NCBI GenBank assembly: GCA_030151865.1
Contig: JASLCK010000419.1
Span: 1 to 15,266, forward strand
Source: Rhodospirillaceae bacterium
GTDB lineage: Bacteria > Pseudomonadota > Alphaproteobacteria > Rhodospirillales > Magnetospirillaceae
Length of the DNA: 15,266 nt
Reading direction: 5' to 3'
Position numbers and translations under genes: made by a program. How positions within the stretch are numbered: the stretch's first letter is position 1; every line of letters starts with the position of its first letter. The notes under the pieces are model-generated. The model was not told the origin of the DNA. It did no database searches and worked only from the letters and a program-made list of their open reading frames with translations. This document shows, one piece after another, positions 6,884 to 14,454 of this stretch.

Positions 6884-8844
6884 TGGAAATCTACATCAAG
6901 GAAATTATTCTATGGCCGGTCAAAAATTTTGGGCCGCGCAGGGTTAAATTTGACAGAGCTAAGGTAAATGTGATCAGCGGAGCATCAAAGACAGGAAAGT
7001 CCGCCGTAATTCCCATCATTGATTACTGCCTAGGGTCGTCCTCCTGCTCGATCCCTGTTGGCGTCATTCGAGAGTCATGCTCATGGTTTGGCGTACTGCT
7101 CGAAACGCCTGAGGGAGAAAAGTTGATCGCTCGGCGTGAGCCCGGCGAGCAGAGGCAGACTGGCGACGCATATATTATTGAGGGTGAAGCCATTTCTATC
7201 CCGCATGAGATAGAGGGCAAAAACTCAAACACTGAATACATTAAAGACATGCTAAATAGGCTTTCCGGCCTACCAAACATTGGATTTTCCCCAGAGAGCG
7301 AGAGTGGATTCAAGTCTAAAGCATCATTTAGAGACCTAGTAGCCTTCTGCTTTCAGCCACAAAACGTCGTCGCCAATCCAGACGTCCTCTTCTACAAGAC
7401 AGACACGGCAGAACATCAGGAACGCCTCAAAACCATATTTCCGTATGTTCTCGGCGCACTGTCAGCAGAGATCTTGGGGGCTCGGTGGGAACTGGATGCG
7501 CTCCGCAAGGTGCTGCGGCGAAAGGAAAATGAACTGAAGGCCGCCAGGAACGCATCGGATCGCTGGCGCGCAGAAGCAACAAACTGGCTTGAACAGGCAA
7601 AGGAATTGGGCCTTCTCCCGGAAGCCCCTCAGATTCCCGCTGACTGGTTGAAGCAGATCGAAATGCTGAAAGTCGTTGCACAGGCTCGGGCAATCGACTC
7701 CGTGGTTACCACAGCTACCGTCGAAAACACGCTCGACAAAGTCGCGTTCCTCCGCACTCAAGAAGATGCTTTAGCAACAGAGCTTGGTCTTGCTCGCCGT
7801 CGCCTAAACGAACTAAATCGGCTATCATCTAGTGCATCCTCCTATGCCGATGCCCTGACCATTCAGCGAGATCGCCTCGCGCTCTCGACCTGGCTTCGGG
7901 AACTGGCAGAGGATCCAGAAGAGAATCCGCTGCAGCCGATTGCACTGACCGCATCGCGTGAGCTCGAACAACTCTGCTTGGCGCTGGAACGGATTGAAGC
8001 AACAGCATCGGTGCGGCCAGAGGTTAGCGATACCCTAGAGAAAGAAAGGGCACGGCTCCGTGAAGCAGTTGGAGAGTACGCTGCCAAATTGAATGAAGTG
8101 CGCCTCAAACTTCGCGAACAAGAGCGCAGCTCTGCAGACGCAGCGGCCAAGGGATTTAAACTGTCCAGCGCAAATCAGTTCGTCGGAAGGGTTCAACAGG
8201 CACTCAAGACCTACGAAAGTGTGGGCGATGAAGGAGAACTCGCAGAGGAAGTTGCAACGCTGAAAAAGCGATACCAAGAGCTCTCAGCGGTTGTCTCCGA
8301 AGCCTCCGTGCGCAAGAAGCTCGCCCACGCTCTTGAAGAGTTGACCGCCATCATGAACAGCAATGTCTCAAAGCTGGACGCAGAGTGGCCCGATCGCCCG
8401 ATAAAACTATCGATCACAGATCTGACTTTGAAAGTCGTCGGAAGGGATCGAGAAGATTTGCTTTCCGAAATCGGAAGTGGAGCGAATTGGCTTGCCTACC
8501 ATGTCGCGGCAACGGCCGGACTTCAGAGACATTTTTTGCGAAATGAGCGCCACGCCGTCCCACACTTCCTGATCTATGACCAACCAAGCCAGGTCTATTT
8601 CCCTCGCAAGCTTGCCGGAGCAGATGTCGATGCCGACCACAGCCTGCGAGACGAAGATGTGGCGGCTGTGCGAAAGGTCTTCAAAGCTCTATCGAATGAG
8701 ATTCAGAGCCAAGGACGAAGATTGCAGGTCATCATTCTCGACCATGCGGACGAGACAGTCTGGGGAAATATCCCAGATGTCGAAATGGTAGAGCATTGGA
8801 GAGAGGGGAAAAAGCTCGTCCCCACGGAATGGCTCGCTCATTGA
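6883..8844 (+). CDS. ABC-3C system ATPase, DUF3732 family (SMC/Rad50-like)
   Basis: A 653-aa ABC ATPase with the two nucleotide-binding halves separated by a long helical region. The N-terminus carries a Walker A (GASKTGKS, residues 33-40) followed by IIDYCLGSS, typical of DUF3732. Residues of about 190-500 are rich in Leu, Glu, Arg and Ala with heptad-like spacing, consistent with a coiled coil. The C-terminal half has a signature-like GSGANW (531-536), a Walker B-like FLIYDQPSQ in which Q567 stands where most ABC ATPases have Glu, and an H-loop-like IILDHAD (D620, H621). The YDQPSQVYFP block is characteristic of the family. ATG at 6883 overlaps the upstream TGA and has AAGGTGG before it; a longer upstream TTG start is unlikely. 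It is expected to sense or remodel DNA and license the nuclease effector. Confidence 0.87.
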   Translation: MEIYIKEIILWPVKNFGPRRVKFDRAKVNVISGASKTGKSAVIPIIDYCLGSSSCSIPVGVIRESCSWFGVLLETPEGEKLIARREPGEQRQTGDAYIIEGEAISIPHEIEGKNSNTEYIKDMLNRLSGLPNIGFSPESESGFKSKASFRDLVAFCFQPQNVVANPDVLFYKTDTAEHQERLKTIFPYVLGALSAEILGARWELDALRKVLRRKENELKAARNASDRWRAEATNWLEQAKELGLLPEAPQIPADWLKQIEMLKVVAQARAIDSVVTTATVENTLDKVAFLRTQEDALATELGLARRRLNELNRLSSSASSYADALTIQRDRLALSTWLRELAEDPEENPLQPIALTASRELEQLCLALERIEATASVRPEVSDTLEKERARLREAVGEYAAKLNEVRLKLREQERSSADAAAKGFKLSSANQFVGRVQQALKTYESVGDEGELAEEVATLKKRYQELSAVVSEASVRKKLAHALEELTAIMNSNVSKLDAEWPDRPIKLSITDLTLKVVGRDREDLLSEIGSGANWLAYHVAATAGLQRHFLRNERHAVPHFLIYDQPSQVYFPRKLAGADVDADHSLRDEDVAAVRKVFKALSNEIQSQGRRLQVIILDHADETVWGNIPDVEMVEHWREGKKLVPTEWLAH

Positions 8845-9158
8845 GCGTGAGTTCTCTCCGTACACGGCTGTCAGACTCATTTGGGGAAGGTTTGCTATCA
8901 AAAATTGTGCTAGATCGACAAGGTGACCCTCATGGACGTGGTGCGGAATGAACGAAAGCGGCCGTGTGTTGGCTGGCGATTCGCAGTCAAAGGTGAGCAA
9001 AAACTGTCATTCGATTTGGCGGTAGGTGAAGTGACATCTTTGAGGCCGGAGGCGGGCTGGCTGAGTTTTCAAAAATCGTTGCATTCCGCGCGGTTATACG
9101 CTGGTGTAGGTGCATAACTTTTGCTAGAGTGGTGCGAAGTTTACTACAACCAAAAGAT
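8845..9158 (+). other. Intergenic region between the two defence operons
   Basis: About 314 bp separate the ABC-3C ATPase from the nuclease-helicase operon. An open frame from 8923 to 9117 (64 codons) has no convincing ribosome-binding site or recognisable product and is not called. No hairpin followed by T-runs was found after 8844, so the ABC-3C operon has no obvious intrinsic terminator. The A/T-rich stretch around 9066-9125 (including TTATAC at 9094-9099) is the likeliest promoter area for the next operon, but no correctly spaced -35/-10 pair stands out. Confidence 0.4.
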
Positions 9159-10130
9159 ATGCATACCGTTCCTCCCCCGAAAGACGTTCTCGCAGCTTGG
9201 CTGAATAGCTATCCGAGCGAAGTTGACAATTTTGGATACTTGCGGCTTGGTGAGCGGGTTGAGACGGATCCGGTTATCGCGGACGATCTCATCGCCTACT
9301 TCGAGTCCGCACATCTAGACGCACGGCGGTGTTTCCATAAACTTGCACGCATTAGTCTTCATCCAGACGCGGACGATGAGGCATGTGACGCGCAATACCC
9401 CGGCTCTCTGCCACTAACTGCTTTGAAAGGCCTCTTTGGAGAGGTCATGTGCGGCATGTTGGCGGAAAGTTTCGAATTTATCGGCAAACACAAATACATG
9501 ATCCCGGTTTTCCTCTTTCGGAATCACGAGGATGCCGGCCAATACATCTACACGCTCAGCCGGGATCGCACGCGGACTCGCGAAGTGCTTGGGCGCAAGG
9601 GAGATGACTTCATCGGGATCGTTGTAAATCAGGACGGAAAAGTCACTCGGTTCATCGCCGGTGAGGCAAAGTGGCGGGGAACGTGGACGCCGTCCGTCGT
9701 GAATACTGTCATGCTCGGTGAAAAAATAATTAATCCTAATGACAACACAAAGAAAATCCACAACGGCAAAGGCGTTTGGTACGAGGTCAACCGAGGCCTT
9801 CCGGTACCGCTCGGACTGGAGCAATTGCAAGCCATCCTCAATGAGCGCGAACCGGAAAAATTTGCGAGTGTTATCGCATCGCTCGATCGCATCCTCGCCC
9901 GGCGCAACCCCGATCCTGTCGAACGCACTGACTTGATCCTTCTGGCGGGTGGCTCAGCAGCCACGCGTAAGGCAAGGCATTCGCTTATACCGTGGAACGT
10001 CGTGCCGAAAGAATATACGGCGGGCAGAGATCTGCAGATCGTCGAACTGCTGTTTTCGAATGGAGACGATCTGATAAAGGCAATTTACGCAGGTCTTTGG
10101 GCGAGGGAGCAAGGTCTTGCCAAAGTTTGA
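9159..10130 (+). CDS. hamA: HamA-like PD-(D/E)XK nuclease of a Hachiman-type system
   Basis: A protein of 323 aa with a nuclease core in the middle: L-K-G-L-F-G-E95 on a helix, then GRKGDD (D149/D150) and FIAGEAKWR (E169-x-K171). The Glu, the Asp and the ExK pair have the order and spacing of a PD-(D/E)XK nuclease, and published HamA proteins (DUF1837) use an ExK active site. The following gene, a Ski2-like helicase overlapping by 14 bp, is the other half of Hachiman. In that system HamB monitors DNA and releases HamA, which degrades DNA and stops phage spread. ATG at 9159 is preferred; GTG at 9129 would add ten residues without a better ribosome-binding site. The nuclease fold is well supported; the Hachiman name rests on fold plus partner and could instead denote a related nuclease-helicase system. 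Confidence 0.65.
   Translation: MHTVPPPKDVLAAWLNSYPSEVDNFGYLRLGERVETDPVIADDLIAYFESAHLDARRCFHKLARISLHPDADDEACDAQYPGSLPLTALKGLFGEVMCGMLAESFEFIGKHKYMIPVFLFRNHEDAGQYIYTLSRDRTRTREVLGRKGDDFIGIVVNQDGKVTRFIAGEAKWRGTWTPSVVNTVMLGEKIINPNDNTKKIHNGKGVWYEVNRGLPVPLGLEQLQAILNEREPEKFASVIASLDRILARRNPDPVERTDLILLAGGSAATRKARHSLIPWNVVPKEYTAGRDLQIVELLFSNGDDLIKAIYAGLWAREQGLAKV
10103..10109 (+). promoter_or_regulatory. Ribosome-binding site that sets the TTG start of hamB
   Basis: GAGGGAG lies seven bases before TTG at 10117, inside the end of the nuclease gene. It supports TTG as the true start and the 14-bp overlap of the two reading frames. A TTG start in a coupled pair would keep the helicase level tied to the nuclease level. 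Confidence 0.6.
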
Positions 10131-13100
10131 CCAGGAACGCATCAATCTCGCTCGCGCCATACAGACCGACCTTGCGCAGGAAAGAACCCTGACGGCCCTG
10201 CAGGCACGTTCGTTCGTTCGTTGCCTGCAGACAGACTGGAATGTCCAGACGATCCAATGGTCTGACAATGACTCGGATACAATTCTCCAACAGGCGCGAC
10301 ACCTGATTCGTGCCGGAAGGGTTTTGTCGACCGTAGGCGAAGGCCATCCAGAGGAGGCCTCCCTTGCCTTTCGTAGGGCAGGCGAACTTCTGGAATGGCT
10401 TGCAAGAGCTCGTGACAAGGGTGGGAAAGAGATCCCGACAGCCCTGATTGCAGCTGGTTGTTATCAGCTGGGGGGCTTGCCAGCGATGGCCTCGGGCTTG
10501 CTCCGCCAAGTCGTGCACGACGATAGAGGAGCGAGGCTTTTTGCGGATTTTCTTAAGGCTGATTTCGATGCTGTCCTTCGCCGCGCGGCATCCTTCTGGA
10601 GCGGCAACAGGGAATTGACGCGACGGGGCGCAGAAAGGCAGTTTTTTAGTGAGGGCGCTGAGGAAACCGTTACGTGGTTTGCCACGGTTGAGCTTGTTCG
10701 CTGCATCGGTCTTGCTGCACAGACCCTGCGACGGGGCGACATAGCCCGATTCTCTGTTGCGTTGGATCGCCTGCGCGATGTCGAACGCCTTCTTGTCAGA
10801 GTATCGTCTGACGATGTGGCTCTGCTCGCGTTCTTCCTGCGGTCAGCCTGCGAGCGATTTGGGAAGTCGACGATCTACGATCCATTGCGGCGACTTGGTG
10901 TGCTCAATCCGGCCCGCCTTGCGCATGTGAACCAATTCGCCCGACGCCAGTATGCTCGTGGTCGTGGCATCCTATGGCAATCGCAGAAGCAGGGGATTGA
11001 GCGGCTTCTAAGCAACTCCTCTTTCGCGCTGTGCACGCCGACCGGTTCTGGCAAGACGCTTGTCGCCAATCTCGCTATCCTGAAGGAGCTTCTGATTCTT
11101 CAAGATGGAAATGAATTGCTCGCGCCACTGGCGCTTTACCTTGTTCCCTCGCGCGCGCTGGCCGGCGAAGTGGAAGCGAAGCTCACGGGCGAGCTTGGTC
11201 GCGACTTCGTGGTGACAGGCCTGTATGGCGGTTCCGACTGGGGCGTTACCGATGCCTGGCTGACATCCGATTCTCCGACCGTTCTGATCGCGACCGTCGA
11301 GAAGGCGGATGCGCTGATGCGCTATCTGGGGGCGATGCTGCTGGCGCGCCTAAAGCTGTTGATCGTTGATGAGGCGCATCAGGTCGTTACCGAAGACAAT
11401 GAACGCGAACGCAACGCACTTGCCGAGCACATGAACAGGGCGATCCATCTTGAAAGTTTCATATCGCGTCTGCTGCTTCGCAAGCCCGACATAGTGCGAG
11501 TTGCCCTCACGGCCGTCGCAGGAGGTGCCGCGCAGCCGGTTGCTCGCTGGATCGAATCCAATCCTGACGCAGAGCCGGTCGGCTCGAACTACCGCAGTAC
11601 ACGCCAAGCTGTGGGTGTGTTGGAGATCAGCAAGGGATCTCCGCGCATAGAACTTCATCGCGTCAACGAACACTCGCTTGGCGTTCGCGGACGCGGAGAC
11701 GTGTATATTCCGCTCAGGATCAATCCGATGCCCGAGCCTTCGTCGGTTATCCGCAACAGCCTCAATCATTACACACAAAACAGCCTTCTGTGGACCGCAC
11801 TGCATCTGGCGGGCGACGACCGCCGTATTTTAATCTCGATTTCGCAACGCCCCGAGCAAACGATGGGCTGGTTTGCCGATGCATTTGAGCTTGCGGGTTG
11901 GGCTGATGCGCCGGTGTTTGAAGCTCCCACCGATGGCGACGATGCCGCGTTGTTCGCGGAAGCCCGATCTGTTTGCATCGACTATTGTGGTGCGAACTCC
12001 CATGAGCGCCGACTTCTTGACCGCGGGATTGCGACCAACCATGGCCAGATGCCGCAGCGTCTTCGTCGGCTTATGGTCGCGTTAATCGACCGGTCAATCT
12101 GCCCGATCACGGTTGCGACTGCTACACTGACCGAAGGTGTGAACCTTCCTTTCGACATGATCTTCCTACCTCTCTTGAAGCGCACGATTTTTAACGTGGC
12201 AACGGAAAGGCCGGAGGAATACCCGATGTCGGTCGCCGAATTCCGCAATCTGTCTGGCCGCGCCGGTAGACCGGGCGCCGCAAAGGGTATGGAAGGTCTC
12301 ACGCTGATCGCCCTGCCGGTGGCGCATTCAACGACGGCCCCAAAGCAGGTCGCCACGCAGCAGAGGCAGGTGTGGGAACGACGCCAAGACTATGACGAGC
12401 TCCTGAACAGGCTCAGAGCGGACGCTGTGGGTGATGGGGAAACCACGAGCCCGCTGTCCGTCTTGCTGAACGCCATCAAAGAACAGGTCATGCGCCTGCC
12501 CGGGATCGATGACGACGACGACTTCCTGGATTGGATCGCCGCGACCGCGCCCGGGGATGTGTCCGATAACGCTGGTCAGGCGAACGCGACTCCGTCTGCC
12601 CGTCTGGCCGACCGCCTTGATGAGCTCGACACCATGATCCTCGCGGCAGTCGAAGAGACCGCGGCTATCGCTGCGGCCGAGACCACGCCCGCGGGTGCCG
12701 AAGGAATGCTCGCCGAGCTGTGGCAGCGAACCTTCACGAAGGTCGCGCAAGCAACTGAAGATTGGATGGAGCGTGCCTTCGTTAAACGCGGCCGGGGTAT
12801 GATTGAGACCATCTATCCCGATCCTGAGGAGCGCAAACGCCTCTACGACTACGGCTATTCACCGCATGTCGGCCGCCGCTTCGAACAGACCGCAGCGGCC
12901 CTGCTTCTCCTCCTTCAGCAGGCGGCAGGCTATGGTGCGATGCTGCCGGAGGAGCGGCTTGCTTTGTTCCTCGCGCTCGGCGAAATGGTTGCGGACGACG
13001 GCGGCTACGGGTTCTCCGTCCGCGACACCGAGATGGGCCGCACCTTGTACGGCAATTGGCATGCGGTGCTGCGCTGGTGGATGGGTGTACCGGGCGCCGC

Positions 13101-13734
13101 CGGCCCTGAGCCGCAGGACCTTCGCGCCTGGCAGATATTCACGTCGGACAATTTCGAATTTCGGCTTGGCGTTGCCATAGGTGCGGTTGTTGCGAGGGCT
13201 TGGTCGCAGGGCACTATCGAGCCGCTTGCGACGCCGACCATTGGCACTTGGAAAGCGACAACAGGTTTGCCGTGGTTTGCCTTCTGGGCAAAGGAGCTTT
13301 TGCGCTGGGGCACGCTTGATCCGTTTGTGGCCTTTGCACTTTCTCTGGGAATCGCTAAATCCCGCCCCGAGGCAGAAGCGATGCGAGCCCAGTACATTGC
13401 CTGGCTTGATGAAGAACTGATTTTGTGGGACGGCGAGGATCAGATTGACCCCAGCAACCTTCTCACCTGGTCCAGAACGCTGAGGGTGCAACAGGCCGAT
13501 GCACTCAGACACGCACCGATAGCGGCGACTCTGGCGGGAACCGACGGAAGAGCGAGACGGTACGCTGTTATCCCGGTGCGTTCCGGAGACCGCATCCACT
13601 GGCTCGATGCTTCTGGTTTCCGTCTTGCGGTGTCGGAGGCTCCGGAAAACTTTCCGCGTGTTCCCCGGCAATCGGATGACTATGACCTCGTCGTCGACGA
13701 CAGTGTATCTGTTATGCGCCAGTTCTCAGCCTAA
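10117..13734 (+). CDS. hamB: Ski2-like DEAH helicase, HamB-like
   Basis: A 1205-aa superfamily 2 helicase. The first ~300 residues form a helical N-terminal extension. Then come motif I, PTGSGKT (308-314), motif II, DEAH (418-421), a motif V-type segment ATLTEGVNLPFD (about 668-679) and motif VI, NLSGRAGRPG (711-720). GVNLP plus SGRAGR is typical of Ski2-like helicases. Some 480 residues follow motif VI, mostly helical, with an acidic patch (DDDDD) near residue 798 and no recognised domain. The gene overlaps the HamA-like nuclease by 14 bp and starts at TTG behind a good ribosome-binding site, so the two are co-translated. In Hachiman, HamB is the DNA-sensing helicase that holds HamA inactive. 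This copy seems larger than HamB proteins I know, so it may be a divergent subtype. Confidence 0.72.
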   Translation: MPKFDQERINLARAIQTDLAQERTLTALQARSFVRCLQTDWNVQTIQWSDNDSDTILQQARHLIRAGRVLSTVGEGHPEEASLAFRRAGELLEWLARARDKGGKEIPTALIAAGCYQLGGLPAMASGLLRQVVHDDRGARLFADFLKADFDAVLRRAASFWSGNRELTRRGAERQFFSEGAEETVTWFATVELVRCIGLAAQTLRRGDIARFSVALDRLRDVERLLVRVSSDDVALLAFFLRSACERFGKSTIYDPLRRLGVLNPARLAHVNQFARRQYARGRGILWQSQKQGIERLLSNSSFALCTPTGSGKTLVANLAILKELLILQDGNELLAPLALYLVPSRALAGEVEAKLTGELGRDFVVTGLYGGSDWGVTDAWLTSDSPTVLIATVEKADALMRYLGAMLLARLKLLIVDEAHQVVTEDNERERNALAEHMNRAIHLESFISRLLLRKPDIVRVALTAVAGGAAQPVARWIESNPDAEPVGSNYRSTRQAVGVLEISKGSPRIELHRVNEHSLGVRGRGDVYIPLRINPMPEPSSVIRNSLNHYTQNSLLWTALHLAGDDRRILISISQRPEQTMGWFADAFELAGWADAPVFEAPTDGDDAALFAEARSVCIDYCGANSHERRLLDRGIATNHGQMPQRLRRLMVALIDRSICPITVATATLTEGVNLPFDMIFLPLLKRTIFNVATERPEEYPMSVAEFRNLSGRAGRPGAAKGMEGLTLIALPVAHSTTAPKQVATQQRQVWERRQDYDELLNRLRADAVGDGETTSPLSVLLNAIKEQVMRLPGIDDDDDFLDWIAATAPGDVSDNAGQANATPSARLADRLDELDTMILAAVEETAAIAAAETTPAGAEGMLAELWQRTFTKVAQATEDWMERAFVKRGRGMIETIYPDPEERKRLYDYGYSPHVGRRFEQTAAALLLLLQQAAGYGAMLPEERLALFLALGEMVADDGGYGFSVRDTEMGRTLYGNWHAVLRWWMGVPGAAGPEPQDLRAWQIFTSDNFEFRLGVAIGAVVARAWSQGTIEPLATPTIGTWKATTGLPWFAFWAKELLRWGTLDPFVAFALSLGIAKSRPEAEAMRAQYIAWLDEELILWDGEDQIDPSNLLTWSRTLRVQQADALRHAPIAATLAGTDGRARRYAVIPVRSGDRIHWLDASGFRLAVSEAPENFPRVPRQSDDYDLVVDDSVSVMRQFSA

Positions 13735-14104
13735 ATGGAAAAAGGGTGTAATCCTAGATACCGCTTTCGGGCGTTCGCGCTGATGCTCAGCCTGCCGGTC
13801 AAGAATACTAAAATCTTGCTCAATCATGAGCGCGGTCTGTTTAGGTGGCGAGGCTGACCTACAATTTTGTAATCGTTCTTGGAGACCGAGTTGCGCAATG
13901 TGGAAGATTGGAATGGGTGCAAAGCGGATCTCGATTGTAAGCGTCGGCCAAATGCAAGTTGTAGAAAAATTAGGAACGGGTCATGGATGTGGTTGGTAGT
14001 TGACCAGTAAGTATCTATTTGTAGCATTACAAGAATGCCGACACTCTTAATATTGCCGCTGATATTTTTTGCTGATTGGGGGCGCGCCAAGACGGCTAGG
14101 CGAG

Positions 14105-14128
14105 AACTGGCCAGAATCCAACTGGCCA
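14105..14128 (+). repeat. Short direct repeat AACTGGCCA
   Basis: Two identical 9-bp copies (14105-14113 and 14120-14128) lie 15 bp apart, each holding the palindrome TGGCCA. They may be paired protein-binding sites, or chance. The regular 1.5-turn spacing would put the two copies on opposite faces of the helix. Confidence 0.25.
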
Positions 14129-14144
14129 CCAGCAGAACTTATAT

Positions 14145-14165
14145 TGGCGGCGCTCGGCGCCGCCA
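14145..14165. repeat. GC-rich perfect inverted repeat
   Basis: TGGCGGCGC and GCGCCGCCA pair perfectly over 9 bp around a three-base TCG loop. It has no T-run on either side and lies over 400 bp from the helicase stop, so it is a poor terminator. It could be a recombination or protein-binding site in the flank. Confidence 0.4.
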
Positions 14166-14412
14166 TTGATCAGAAAATCCTTCGACGTGTGAGCCGCAGC
14201 CGAAAAGGGCGTCATATATTGGGGGAATCTGGAAGGACGCAGACAGACTGCCAAGCCATAACATGCATGCTGTCCAGGATGCTGTTGCCTGCTTCACTGA
14301 GCGCCTCAAAATCCGATGACTGGGACTAAGGTTTAGTCTGTGACCTGCTCCTGAAGAACTCTTTCATTCTGAGGTGAAATCGGCCCCACGGCGGAGCTGG
14401 CCACTTGTTGGC

Positions 14413-14449
14413 CTGCCCCGCCCCTGAATCCTATCCAGGGGCGGGGCAG
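14413..14449 (-). terminator. Terminator hairpin of ftsZ
   Basis: CTGCCCCGCCCCTG (14413-14426) and CAGGGGCGGGGCAG (14436-14449) form a perfect 14-bp, very GC-rich stem with a nine-base loop. It begins five bases beyond the ftsZ stop codon. No T-run follows on the minus strand, so it may work as a hairpin-only terminator or as a 3'-end stabiliser. It also lies where it could stop readthrough from the island into ftsZ. Confidence 0.65.
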
Positions 14450-14454
14450 TTCAA

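Larger units (their letters stand above)
13735..14454. other. Gene-free right flank, probable island boundary zone
   Basis: About 720 bp between the helicase and the convergent ftsZ. Short open frames (13824-14129 minus; 14069-14329 plus) show no recognisable protein sequence and no good ribosome-binding site, so none is called. The stretch contains short symmetric elements: GCTCA-atca-TGAGC at 13818-13831, a direct repeat of AACTGGCCA at 14105-14113 and 14120-14128, a GC-rich palindrome at 14145-14165, and GACTAA-ggt-TTAGTC at 14324-14338. The mixture of base composition and repeats fits decayed mobile-element sequence or an insertion junction. No copy of the inverted-repeat sequences found near gmtY was seen here. 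Confidence 0.4.

Noticed and set aside
8923..9117. Open frame of 64 codons on the plus strand between the two defence operons
   Set aside because: No good ribosome-binding site, no recognisable motif, and an equally open antisense frame overlaps it.
12859..13671. 270-codon antisense frame within the helicase gene
   Set aside because: Long only because of the GC-rich codon use of the sense gene; it is rich in Arg and Cys and has no plausible motif.
13824..14129. Open frame of 101 codons on the minus strand after the helicase
   Set aside because: Low-complexity residue order without motif, no ribosome-binding site, and no link to neighbouring genes.
14069..14329. Open frame of 86 codons on the plus strand in the right flank, considered as a transposase remnant
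   Set aside because: No transposase motif could be recognised and it starts at a TTG with no ribosome-binding site.
14338..14360. TGTGACCTGCTCCTGAAG, reminiscent of terminal repeats of some IS3-type insertion sequences
   Set aside because: No partner inverted repeat or transposase fragment was found, so an insertion sequence end cannot be supported.
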